Positions 1 through 7,892 of a DNA stretch of 60,513 bases are shown piece by piece. Every line of letters begins with the position of its first letter. The first letter of the stretch is position 1. The DNA is from Nocardioides sp. J54 (GTDB lineage Bacteria; Actinomycetota; Actinomycetes; Propionibacteriales; Nocardioidaceae), in NCBI RefSeq assembly GCF_000519005.1, contig NZ_JAER01000026.1, positions 1 through 60,513 of the forward strand. Direction: 5' to 3'. The position numbers and the translations under genes were made by a program. The notes under the pieces were generated by a model. That model ran no database searches. It was given only the letters and a program-made list of their open reading frames with translations, and was not told where the DNA came from.

Positions 1-444
1 GTCGCCTGTCGAGGGCTGCGCGCAGGCACTCGCTGGCGCTCGGCCCGCACTTGCCCTCGACGCGCCTCCGGCGCGGGCGCCACGCTGCCGCGCCGCGGTT
101 GCCTCCGGAGGGTGGCTCAGTCCGCCTGGCGGCAGGCCTGGGCTCTTCGCCGGACTCCCGGTGGTTGAGGTGCGACGAGCGCCAGCGAGGAGCCTCGAAA
201 CCTCCGGGCCTTCTGGGCGGACTGCGGTGGGCACAGTCCGGTGCGCCGGTGCCGGTGGTTTCGAGGCTCGGCCGCGGGCGGCCTCGCACCTCAACCACCG
301 GCGGCTTGAAGCCGGTCGCGCTAACCCGTCCGTGACCGTGGCCACACGGTGATCCCGTGAGGCCGGTGAGGTTGTGAGGAGTAGTTGACGTCGAGGTCCA
401 CGACGCGCGGCGGAGGCGAAATCTCACGACTCCACGATGGAGAC
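1..444. other. Intergenic region, no gene
   Basis: I find no convincing coding sequence here; the open frames that cross it have no family resemblance. It holds a 9-bp inverted repeat (GTCGAGGGC at 8-16 against GCCCTCGAC at 53-61) and the large palindrome annotated separately at 159-300. The last 80 bases should contain the promoter of the nitrite operon. I looked for a GlnR-type box (GTnAC-n6-GAAAC) there and did not see one. Confidence 0.6.
159..300. repeat. 142-bp three-tier palindromic element
   Basis: The outer arms are perfect 17-mers: CGGTGGTTGAGGTGCGA at 159-175 and its reverse complement at 284-300. A second pair of 18-base arms (190-207 and 252-269, containing GAGCCTCGAAACC) differs at one base. 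A third 7-bp stem, CGGACTG/CAGTCCG, lies at 218-224 and 234-240. The whole can fold as one long interrupted hairpin. From memory, similar GGTGGTTGAGGTGCGA/TTTCGAGGCTCG palindromes are frequent between genes in Nocardioides; I could not verify this. It may act as a terminator for a gene to the left of the window or be a dispersed non-autonomous repeat. Confidence 0.7.
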
Positions 445-2058
445 ATGACCGAGAGCCACCGCCCCGACCAGCCGCTGGAGCGGCTCGTCGTCGTCGGCTC
501 CGGCATGGCGGCGACCCGCCTGGTGGAGGAGCTGGTGGCCCGCCGGGCGACCGAGCGCTACGCGATCACGGTGCTCGGCGACGAGCCGGTGGCGCCGTAC
601 AACCGGATCCTGCTCTCCGCCGTCCTCGAGGGCACCCACCGGGTCGAGTCGATCACCCTGCGCTCGCCCGGGTGGTACGCCGAGCACGGCATCGACCTGC
701 GCCTGGGCGCCCGCGTGCTCGGGGTCGACCGCGACCACCGCGACGTGATGCTCGTCGACGGCACCCTCGTCGAGTACGACGTGCTCGTGCTCGCCACCGG
801 CAGCATCCCCACGCTCCCGCCGATCCGCGGCCTGGTCCGGATGGACGGCTCGATGCACGATGCGGTGCACGCCTTCCGGGGCCTCGCCGACTGCGAGCGG
901 CTGCTCGACGCGCTCGGGGCCACCGACGCGGACGGCCGGCCGGCCAACCGACGCGCGGTCGTCGTCGGCGGTGGCCTGCTCGGCCTGCAGGTCGCGCGGG
1001 CGCTGGGCACCCGCGGCCTCGACACCGAGATCGTCGAGGGCGCCGAGCACCTGCTGCACCAGCAGATCAGCACGGCCGCCGGACGGATTCTCGCCCGCGA
1101 CCTGAAGAAGCTCGGCGTCGCCGTCTACACCGGCGCCCGCGCGATCCGGCTGCACACCCACGACCACGCCCACGTCCACGACCCCGCCAGGGACGGCGCT
1201 CCTGCCGCCGACGCCCCCGGCGGCGTCCTCGGCCAGGGCCAGGTGCGGGTGCTCGACCCGCTGCCGCGCAACCCGGGCCGGGTCGCGCTGCGCCTGGACA
1301 ACGGCTTCACCCTCGACACCGACCTGGTCGTGCTCACCGCCGGCGGGCGCCCCTCCACCGCGCTCGCCCGTGGGGCCGGCCTCGAGGTCCGGCGCGGCAT
1401 CGTCGTCGACGACCGGCTCGCCAGCGTCACCGACCCGTCGGTCCACGCGCTCGGCGACTGCGTCGAGCACGCCGGGCGGACCACCGGATTCGTCCCGCCG
1501 GCCTGGGAGCAGGCCGGCATCCTCGCCGCCGCCCTGTGTGGCGAGCCGGCGAGGTACGACGGAGCGCGGGTCGTCGCCCGGCTGCGGGCCACCGACCTCG
1601 ACGTCGCCGTGCTCGGCGACGCGGAGCGCGAGGTCGCGGCCGGTGGCGAGGTCGTCGAGGTGTCGAACCCGATCTCCGGCTCGCACCGCCGGCTCGTCGT
1701 CCGCGACGGCCGGATCGTGGCGGCCGCCCTGGTCGGCGACCTGTCCCGGGTCGGCCTGATCACCCAGCACTTCGACCGGCAGACGGTCCTCGGCGCACGC
1801 GAGCCGGGGAACCTCCTCATGCCGGAGCGCACCGAGGAGGACAGCGCGGGCAACGTCGCCCGGGCGCTCCCCGACGACGCCGAGGTGTGCGCCTGCGCGG
1901 GCGTCACCGCCGGCCGGATCCGCGCCTGCTCGTCCCTCGAGCAGGTCCGCGACACCACCCGTGCGACCACCGGCTGCGGTGGTTGCGCCTCCACCGTCAG
2001 GGAGCTGCTCGCGACCACGAGCAGCGCTGACCTGGCGACCTCCAGGAAGGGGTCCTGA
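445..2058 (+). CDS. FAD-dependent NAD(P)H reductase with C-terminal BFD-type [2Fe-2S] domain (NasB-like)
   Basis: A 537-residue flavoprotein of the pyridine nucleotide-disulfide family. The N-terminal FAD fold starts at GSGMAA, the NAD-binding motif is GGGLLGLQVA near residue 175, and an FAD-contacting HALGDC lies near residue 335. The last 60 residues carry the four-cysteine BFD-like iron-sulfur module (CACAGVTAGRIR, then TGCGGC). It resembles the N-terminal half of NirB and the NasB-type reductase that feeds assimilatory nitrate reductase. It most likely passes electrons from NAD(P)H to a nitrate or nitrite reductase. nirB starts one base after its stop, so they are cotranscribed. ATG at 445 is used because family similarity starts there; a GGAG lies only two bases upstream. 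Confidence 0.85.
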   Translation: MTESHRPDQPLERLVVVGSGMAATRLVEELVARRATERYAITVLGDEPVAPYNRILLSAVLEGTHRVESITLRSPGWYAEHGIDLRLGARVLGVDRDHRDVMLVDGTLVEYDVLVLATGSIPTLPPIRGLVRMDGSMHDAVHAFRGLADCERLLDALGATDADGRPANRRAVVVGGGLLGLQVARALGTRGLDTEIVEGAEHLLHQQISTAAGRILARDLKKLGVAVYTGARAIRLHTHDHAHVHDPARDGAPAADAPGGVLGQGQVRVLDPLPRNPGRVALRLDNGFTLDTDLVVLTAGGRPSTALARGAGLEVRRGIVVDDRLASVTDPSVHALGDCVEHAGRTTGFVPPAWEQAGILAAALCGEPARYDGARVVARLRATDLDVAVLGDAEREVAAGGEVVEVSNPISGSHRRLVVRDGRIVAAALVGDLSRVGLITQHFDRQTVLGAREPGNLLMPERTEEDSAGNVARALPDDAEVCACAGVTAGRIRACSSLEQVRDTTRATTGCGGCASTVRELLATTSSADLATSRKGS

Positions 2059-2059
2059 C

Positions 2060-4642
2060 ATGGCACCGCACCTCCGCAAGCAGCTGGTGGTCGTCGGCCA
2101 CGGCATGGTCGGCCACCGCTTCGTGCAGGCCGCCATCGAGCGCGGCCTCACCGAGACCTACGACGTGGTCGTGCTCGGCGAGGAGCCGCGCCCGGCGTAC
2201 GACCGGGTCGCGCTGACGTCCTTCTTCGAGGTCGGTGCCGAGGCCCTCTCCTTCCTCCCCGAGGGCGCGTACGACGACCCGCGGGTCACGCTGCGCACCG
2301 GCGCCGTGGTCACCGGCATCGACCGGGAGGCCCGGCAGGTCGCGCTGGCGGGCGGCGAGGTCGTCCACTACGACGAGCTGGTGCTGGCGACCGGCGCGGC
2401 ACCCTTCGTGCCGCCGGTGCCGGGCAAGGACCTCGACAACGTCTTCGTCTACCGCACCATCGAGGACCTCGAGGCGATCCGCGAGGCCAGCAGGGGCGCC
2501 CGTGCCGGTGCGGTGATCGGTGGTGGCCTGCTCGGCCTCGAGGCCGCGAACGCGCTGCACCAGCTGGGCGTGCAGACCCACGTCGTGGAGATGGCGCCGC
2601 GGCTGATGGCGGTCCAGGTCGACGACGCCGGTGGCGCGGTGCTCAAGCGCCACATCGAGGAGCTCGGCCTCACCGTCCACACCGGCGTGATGACCGAGCT
2701 CATCGACGGCGACGACGACGGCAAGGTCTCCGGGATCAAGTTCAAGGACGAGGAGACGATGCCGCTCGACATCGTCATCTTCTCCGCCGGCATCCGGCCC
2801 CGGGACGCGCTGGCCCGCGAGGCCGGGCTCGAGGTCGCCGAGCGCGGCGGGGTCCTGGTCGACGAGCAGTGCCGCAGCTCCGACGAGCACGTCTGGGCGA
2901 TCGGCGAGTGCGCCGCGCCGGGCGGGCGGATGTACGGCCTGGTGGCGCCGGGCTACACGATGGCGGAGGTCGTCGTCGACACCCTGCTCGGTGGCGGGGC
3001 CGGCGCCTTCACCGGCGCGGACATGTCGACCAAGCTCAAGCTGCTCGGCGTCGACGTCGCCTCCTTCGGCGACGCGTTCGGCACCGCCGACGACTGCCTC
3101 GAGCTGGTCTTCGCCGACGCGGTCGCCGGGATCTACAAGAAGCTGGTCGTCACCGAGAACGCGGACGGCGGCTTCGAGCTGCTCGGCGGCATCCTCGTCG
3201 GCGACGCCTCGGCCTACGGCGTGCTCCGGCCGATGGTCGGCTCGGGCATGGCGCTGCCGGAGAACCCGGAGGAGCTGATCCTCCCCGCCGGTCGCGGTGG
3301 CGGCGTCGAGCTCGGTCTCCCCGACGAGGCGCAGGTCTGCTCCTGCAACGACGTCACCAAGGCGCAGATCAAGGCTGCGGTCTCCGACGACGCCACCCTC
3401 AACGACGGCGGCCCCTGCACCGACGCCGGCTGCGTCACCCGCTGCACGAAGGCCGGCTCCACCTGCGGCTCCTGCAAGACGGTCGTGAAGAAGATCGTGG
3501 AGGACCACTTCGCCGCCACCGGCAAGACCGTCGACAAGTCGCTGTGCGAGCACTTCGCGATGCCCCGCCAGGAGCTCTTCGAGGTCGTCGCCGTGCACGG
3601 CTACAACCGCTTCGACGACATCATCGAGGGCCACGGCCGCGGTCGCGGCTGCGACATCTGCAAGCCCACGGTCGCCTCCATCCTCGCCAGCCTGCTCAAC
3701 CACCACGTGCTCGACGGCAGCAACGCGACGCTGCAGGACACCAACGACGCCTACCTCGCGAACCTGCAGAAGAACGGCACCTACTCGGTCGTCCCGCGCA
3801 TCCCGGGCGGCGAGATCACCCCGGACAAGCTGATCGTGATCGGCGAGGTCGCCAGGGAGTTCGGCCTCTACACGAAGATCACCGGCGGCCAGCGGATCGA
3901 CCTCTTCGGCGCCCGGATGGAGGACCTGCCGAAGATCTGGAAGAAGCTGGTGGACGCCGGCATGGAGTCCGGCCACGCCTACGGCAAGTCGCTGCGCACC
4001 GTGAAGTCCTGCGTCGGCTCCACCTGGTGCCGGTACGGCGTGCAGGACTCCGTCGGCCTCGCGATCGAGCTGGAGATGCGCTACCGCGGCCTCCGCTCGC
4101 CGCACAAGCTCAAGGGCGGCGTCTCGGGCTGCGCCCGCGAGTGCGCGGAGGCGCGGTCGAAGGACTTCGGCATCATCGCCACCGAGAGGGGCTGGAACCT
4201 CTACGTCTGCGGCAACGGCGGCGCCATCCCGGCCCACGCCCAGCTGCTCGCCGGCGACCTCGACCGGGAGACGCTGATCCGCTACCTCGACCGGTTCCTC
4301 ATGTACTACATCCGCACCGCCGACCGGCTGCAGCGCACGTCGTACTGGATGGACGCGATCGGCGGCCTGGACCGGATCCGCGAGGTCGTCGTCGACGACA
4401 GCCTGGGGCTCGGAGCGGAGCTGGAGGCGGCGATGGCGCGCCACGTCGACTCCTACTTCGACGAGTGGAAGGCGACCCTGGAGGACCCGGAGAAGCTCGC
4501 CCGCTTCGTGTCCTTCGTCAACGCCCCGGACACCCCGGACCCCAACATCACCTTCCGCGAGGAGCGCGGCCAGGTCCAGGCCGCCGCCAACGACGGACCC
4601 GTGTCGCTCGGGTCCACGATCCCGGTCGGAGGCGCCCGATGA
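2060..4642 (+). CDS. nirB: Assimilatory nitrite reductase [NAD(P)H] large subunit
   Basis: An 860-residue cytoplasmic enzyme reducing nitrite to ammonium with six electrons. The order is canonical: FAD fold (VVGHGMVG near residue 10), NAD fold (GGGLLGLEAAN near 154), a BFD-type [2Fe-2S] module (CSCNDVTKAQI near 430, CGSCK near 470), then the ferredoxin-like and siroheme/[4Fe-4S] domains. CVGSTWC near 654 and GCAREC near 692 supply the four cluster cysteines, followed by NLYVCGNGG. Length matches the family (about 850). An AGGAAGGGG ribosome-binding site lies eight bases before ATG. Its stop overlaps the nirD start (ATGA). The fold repeats the preceding gene's FAD/BFD architecture, so the pair probably arose by duplication. 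Confidence 0.96.
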   Translation: MAPHLRKQLVVVGHGMVGHRFVQAAIERGLTETYDVVVLGEEPRPAYDRVALTSFFEVGAEALSFLPEGAYDDPRVTLRTGAVVTGIDREARQVALAGGEVVHYDELVLATGAAPFVPPVPGKDLDNVFVYRTIEDLEAIREASRGARAGAVIGGGLLGLEAANALHQLGVQTHVVEMAPRLMAVQVDDAGGAVLKRHIEELGLTVHTGVMTELIDGDDDGKVSGIKFKDEETMPLDIVIFSAGIRPRDALAREAGLEVAERGGVLVDEQCRSSDEHVWAIGECAAPGGRMYGLVAPGYTMAEVVVDTLLGGGAGAFTGADMSTKLKLLGVDVASFGDAFGTADDCLELVFADAVAGIYKKLVVTENADGGFELLGGILVGDASAYGVLRPMVGSGMALPENPEELILPAGRGGGVELGLPDEAQVCSCNDVTKAQIKAAVSDDATLNDGGPCTDAGCVTRCTKAGSTCGSCKTVVKKIVEDHFAATGKTVDKSLCEHFAMPRQELFEVVAVHGYNRFDDIIEGHGRGRGCDICKPTVASILASLLNHHVLDGSNATLQDTNDAYLANLQKNGTYSVVPRIPGGEITPDKLIVIGEVAREFGLYTKITGGQRIDLFGARMEDLPKIWKKLVDAGMESGHAYGKSLRTVKSCVGSTWCRYGVQDSVGLAIELEMRYRGLRSPHKLKGGVSGCARECAEARSKDFGIIATERGWNLYVCGNGGAIPAHAQLLAGDLDRETLIRYLDRFLMYYIRTADRLQRTSYWMDAIGGLDRIREVVVDDSLGLGAELEAAMARHVDSYFDEWKATLEDPEKLARFVSFVNAPDTPDPNITFREERGQVQAAANDGPVSLGSTIPVGGAR

Positions 4643-5019
4643 CGATCGAGACCCAGACCGGTGTCGGCACGGCCGTGTGCCGGCTCGACCAGGTCCGCCG
4701 CGAGGCCGGCGTCGCCGCCCTCGTCGACGGCGAGGCCGTCGCCGTCTTCCGCACGTACGACGACGAGGTGTTCGCGCTGTCGAACTTCGACCCGTTCGGC
4801 AAGGCCTCGGTCCTGGCCCGCGGCATCGTCGGCTCGCGCACGGTGCGCACCGCCGCCGGCGAGGAGGAGGTGCCGTTCGTCGCCAGCCCGCTGCTCAAGC
4901 AGGCGTTCGACCTGCGCACAGGCGTGTGCCTCGACGACCCGGCGGTCGCCGTACCGACCTGGGACGTCCACGTCGTCGACGGGATTGTCGTCGTGGGTGG
5001 CCGACGAGAGACACTGTGA
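4639..5019 (+). CDS. nirD: Nitrite reductase [NAD(P)H] small subunit
   Basis: A 126-residue protein with the Rieske-like fold of NirD. Recognisable stretches are VCRLDQV near the start, VAVFRTYDDEVFALSNFDPFG in the middle, and KQAFDLRTGVCLDDP near the end. As in other NirD proteins, the Rieske cluster ligands (CxH...CxxH) are not present: D-P-F-G stands where a cluster loop would be, so it is a structural partner of NirB and not an electron carrier. ATG overlaps the nirB stop by four bases and its own TGA overlaps the next start (GTGA), so translation of nirB-nirD-hemD is likely coupled. Confidence 0.94.
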   Translation: MTIETQTGVGTAVCRLDQVRREAGVAALVDGEAVAVFRTYDDEVFALSNFDPFGKASVLARGIVGSRTVRTAAGEEEVPFVASPLLKQAFDLRTGVCLDDPAVAVPTWDVHVVDGIVVVGGRRETL

Positions 5020-6140
5020 GCGTGGTGACCAGCGACCAGCCGCTCTCGGGCTTCCGGATCGGGGTGACGGCTGCGCGCCGTGCCGAGGAGCAGGTCGCGC
5101 TCCTGGAGCGGCGCGGCGCGGAGGTGCTGCACGCCCCGGCGCTGTCAGTCGACCCCAACCGGATCGACGAGGTCGCCCTGCTCGACGCGACCAAGGACGT
5201 GCTGTCCCGGCCGGTCGACATCTTCGTCGCCACCACCGGCATCGGGCTCAAGTCCTGGTTCTCCGCCGCCGAGCGGTGGGGGATGCTCGAGGAGCTCACC
5301 GGCCACCTCGGCCGCGCCGAGATCCTCGCCCGCGGCCCCAAGAGCGTCGGTGCGCTGCGCCGGTTCGGCCTGCGCGAGCTGTGGGCGCCGGAGTCCGAGG
5401 AGTTCGAGGACGTGCTCGGCCACCTGCGCGGCCGCGACCTGCAGGGCCTGCGGATCGTCGTGCAGGAGCACGGGCAGTCGCTGTCGATGGCCGCGCACGC
5501 GCTGCGCCGCCTCGGCGCCGAGGTGACGACGGTCGCCGTCTACCGCGTCGAGGGCGCCGCCGACCCCGAGCCGCTCTTCGGCCTGATCGAGGAGATCGCC
5601 GCCCGCCGGGTGCACGCCGTCACCTTCACCGCCGCACCGGCCGTCGCCGCGGTCATGCAGGCCGCCGCATCGACCGGGCACCGCGACGAGGTGGTCACCG
5701 CCTTCCAGGCCGACGTCGTCGCCTCCTGCGTCGGACCGGTCACCGCGGCCGCCTTCGAGATGTGGGGCGTGCCCTCGATCTACCCCGAGCGCTCGCGGCT
5801 GGCCGCGATGGTCAAGCAGCTCGAGGTCGAGCTCCCGTCCCGGGCCGCCGGCACCTCGCTCGAGGTCGCCGGCCACACCCTCCTCCTGCACGGCGACGAC
5901 GTGCTGCTCGACGGGGTCGAGGTGAAGCTCTCGCCCGCCCCCTACGCCGTGCTCCAGGCGCTGCTCGTCAACCCGGGCACCGTCGTGTCGCGCCACGACC
6001 TGCTCGGCGCGCTGCCGTCCGGCACCGCCGGCTCCGAGCACGCCGTCGAGATGGCCGTCGCCCGGCTCCGCGCCGCACTCGGCACCCGCTGCATCCAGAC
6101 CGTGGTCAAGCGCGGCTACCGGCTGGCGGTGACCCCGTGA
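5016..6140 (+). CDS. hemD: Uroporphyrinogen-III synthase fused to an OmpR-type winged-helix domain
   Basis: A 374-residue bifunctional protein. Residues about 8-265 match uroporphyrinogen-III synthase, which closes and inverts ring D of hydroxymethylbilane, feeding siroheme for NirB. Residues about 285-374 are an OmpR/PhoB effector domain (LSPAPYAVLQALLVNPGTVV, AVEMAVARLRAAL, VVKRGYRLAV), with no receiver domain. This fusion is known in actinobacteria, where it sits with nitrite genes. The DNA-binding half may make it an autogenous or nitrogen regulator, but nothing in the sequence shows its target. GTG at 5016 overlaps the nirD stop; in-frame GTG codons at 5022 and 5025 are less likely starts. 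Confidence 0.9.
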   Translation: MSVVTSDQPLSGFRIGVTAARRAEEQVALLERRGAEVLHAPALSVDPNRIDEVALLDATKDVLSRPVDIFVATTGIGLKSWFSAAERWGMLEELTGHLGRAEILARGPKSVGALRRFGLRELWAPESEEFEDVLGHLRGRDLQGLRIVVQEHGQSLSMAAHALRRLGAEVTTVAVYRVEGAADPEPLFGLIEEIAARRVHAVTFTAAPAVAAVMQAAASTGHRDEVVTAFQADVVASCVGPVTAAAFEMWGVPSIYPERSRLAAMVKQLEVELPSRAAGTSLEVAGHTLLLHGDDVLLDGVEVKLSPAPYAVLQALLVNPGTVVSRHDLLGALPSGTAGSEHAVEMAVARLRAALGTRCIQTVVKRGYRLAVTP

Positions 6141-6847
6141 CCGCCCCGCTCGAGGGGCTCCGGCTGGTCACCGTCGCGCACGGCACCCGCACCACCGCCG
6201 GCAACCTGGTCGCCGCCGAGCTGACCGCTGCCGCGGGGGAGCGCCTCGGCGTCGAGGCCACGACGTCGTACGTCGAGCTGTGCGAGCCGCTCCTCACCGA
6301 CGTGGTCGCGACCACCGACCGGCCGACCGTGGTCGTGCCGCTCCTGCTGTCGACCGGCTACCACCTGCGCCACGACCTGCCCGGGTCGGTCGCCGCTGCG
6401 CAGCGGCCCGAGCTCGTGCGCCTCGGCGGCGCGCTCGGCCCCGACCCACTGCTCGCCGCGGCGCAGGTCGACCGGCTGCGCGAGGCCGGCGCCACGCCGG
6501 GCCAGCCGGTGGTGATGGTCGCGGCCGGGTCCTCCGACCCGCTGGCCACCGACGACCTGGAGGCGGCCGCGGCGCTCCTCGCTGCTGCGTGGGGGGCACC
6601 GGTGCGGCTCGCCACCCTCTCCGCGCTCGGCACGCGTCCCGAGCACGTCGTCCGGCCGGGGGACGCGGTCTCGCCGTACCTCCTCGCGACCGGGCACTTC
6701 CACCGCAAGGCGCGCCACGACAGCCTCGCCGCCGGTGCATCGGTCGTCGCGGACGTCATCGGGCCGCACCCGCGCCTCGTCGACCTGGTCTGCGCCCGCG
6801 CCACCGCCCTGGTCGGGACGGGGCGCGGCCGCCTCCTGGCGGGCTAG
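6137..6847 (+). CDS. Sirohydrochlorin chelatase (CbiX family)
   Basis: A 236-residue protein with two CbiX-like halves. It inserts a divalent metal, here presumably Fe2+, into sirohydrochlorin to finish siroheme for NirB. The N-terminal half carries VAHGTR at residues 13-18 and GYHLRHDLP near residue 75. The second half carries VAAGSSDP near 133 and GHFHRKAR near 190. The GTG start overlaps the hemD stop (GTGA), making this the last gene of the five-gene operon. Context favours iron over cobalt because no cobalamin gene is present. The SUMT methyltransferase needed between HemD and this enzyme is not in the window. Confidence 0.85.
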   Translation: MTAPLEGLRLVTVAHGTRTTAGNLVAAELTAAAGERLGVEATTSYVELCEPLLTDVVATTDRPTVVVPLLLSTGYHLRHDLPGSVAAAQRPELVRLGGALGPDPLLAAAQVDRLREAGATPGQPVVMVAAGSSDPLATDDLEAAAALLAAAWGAPVRLATLSALGTRPEHVVRPGDAVSPYLLATGHFHRKARHDSLAAGASVVADVIGPHPRLVDLVCARATALVGTGRGRLLAG

Positions 6848-6869
6848 GAATCGCGGGGGACGCCCGTCC

Positions 6870-7592
6870 TCAGACCTGGATGGTCGTGCTGGCGTCGATC
6901 GCGCGCAGCGCCACGGCCAGCTGGTCGGCCTCCTCGGGGAAGGCGTAGGCGTTGAGCTGCAGGACGTAGAGGTCGTCGCCGTCCGGGATCACCACGGTCT
7001 TCTGGGCGATGACGAGCTCGTGGCCGCCGTTGGAGTAGCTGCCGCTGACCTGCACGGCGTCGTAGGCGCCGAGGGTGCTGGGCGTGCCGGGACCGTTCGG
7101 CGTGAAGTGCTCGAGCTGCTCCAGCTCGCCGGGCGCCAGCTCCAGGATCTTGCCCGGGTCGGCCTCGCCCTCGATGCGCACCAGCAGGGCCAGCACCCGC
7201 GGCGGGTCGGTCGGCTCGGTGGCGGCGTCGTAGACCAGCGCGCCGTACGGCGCCTCGGCGCTGTAGTCGTCGCTCGGGCTCCAGCCCTCCGGCTGCGGCA
7301 GGTCGATGACCGGGCCGTCGTCGTCGGGACCGAGCGCGGTCTGCCCGATGCCCTCGGCGGCGAAGTAGTCGACGAGCGTCGTCGCGTCGCCCTCGTCGCT
7401 CGGCTGGTCGGTCGGCTGGTCGGTCGGCTGGTCGGTCGGGGTCTCCTCGACGTCGGGGGTGGCGTCGGGGACCTCGGACAGCACGGACGGGCTGGCGACC
7501 TTGCGCGGACCGGGATCGTCGCCGCCGCAGGCGGCGATGCCCAGGGCGAGCACCAGCACGGCAGGTGCGGCGAAGCGGGCAGGGTGGTGCAC
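6870..7592 (-). CDS. Secreted lipoprotein of unknown function
   Basis: A 240-residue protein starting at GTG 7592, chosen because GAGGAG lies just upstream and a lipoprotein signal follows at once: a hydrophobic run, then LGIAAC with the lipid-accepting Cys at residue 22. A linker with three TDQP repeats (7401-7440 at DNA level) connects the anchor to a globular domain (residues about 85-240) that I do not recognise. It resembles small actinobacterial lipoproteins with predicted beta-rich domains. It converges on the siroheme operon with a 22-bp gap. Two TCCAAGC repeats and a TAGCGT -10 element about 100 bases upstream (annotated) suggest activator-dependent expression. Confidence 0.7.
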   Translation of the reverse strand: MHHPARFAAPAVLVLALGIAACGGDDPGPRKVASPSVLSEVPDATPDVEETPTDQPTDQPTDQPSDEGDATTLVDYFAAEGIGQTALGPDDDGPVIDLPQPEGWSPSDDYSAEAPYGALVYDAATEPTDPPRVLALLVRIEGEADPGKILELAPGELEQLEHFTPNGPGTPSTLGAYDAVQVSGSYSNGGHELVIAQKTVVIPDGDDLYVLQLNAYAFPEEADQLAVALRAIDASTTIQV

Positions 7593-7693
7593 GGATTGCT
7601 CCTCGTCGGACGGACCCGCCGCGGTCGGCGTGCGGATCGGTGGTCTGCCCGGCGGGCGGCACCCCCACAAGGCGCCGCCGGCCGGTTCGCCGA

Positions 7694-7730
7694 GGACGCT
7701 AGGAAGCCGCGCTTGGAGTTCGCTTGGAGT
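7694..7730 (-). promoter_or_regulatory. Direct-repeat promoter upstream of the lipoprotein gene
   Basis: On the - strand ACTCCAAGC occurs twice with an 11-bp period (GCTTGGAGT on + at 7711-7719 and 7722-7730). Nine bases after the second copy comes TAGCGT (7696-7701 reversed), a plausible -10. An 11-bp direct repeat replacing the -35 and ending 8-9 bases before the -10 is the layout used by SARP and OmpR-type activators. A related CAAGC array precedes the RTX gene at 24317. Inference from spacing only. Confidence 0.45.
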
Positions 7731-7778
7731 CTGGTAGTGGCGTGCTGGCGGCCCGGGGGCAGGCACGTCGCCGCGGCC

Positions 7779-7846
7779 CGGGAATCACCGCCTAGGCGGC
7801 GATTCCCGAACTTGTTGGCCGCTGCAGCAGCCAACAAGTCCGGGAA
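7779..7846. terminator. Two overlapping, mutually exclusive hairpins
   Basis: Hairpin 1 (7779-7808) pairs CGGGAATCACCGCC with GGCGGCGATTCCCG, one mismatch, centred on CTAG. Hairpin 2 pairs 7803-7819 (TTCCCGAACTTGTTGGC) with 7830-7846, one mismatch in 17, with GCTGCAGC in the loop. Bases 7803-7808 belong to both, so only one can form at a time. It lies downstream of the CrtC/AttH-like gene stop on the - strand and could end that operon. It might instead be a dispersed palindromic repeat. The rest of the 300-bp gap 7593-7892 holds the lipoprotein promoter and nothing else I can identify. Confidence 0.6.
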
Positions 7847-7892
7847 CCGGCCGACAAGTACGGCGTCCGGGGCCGGTGGGAGCCGTGGTGGC

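Noticed and set aside
301..444. GlnR or NtcA-like box ahead of the nitrite operon
   Set aside because: Expected from biology but no GTnAC-n6-GAAAC-like match was found by eye; not claimed.
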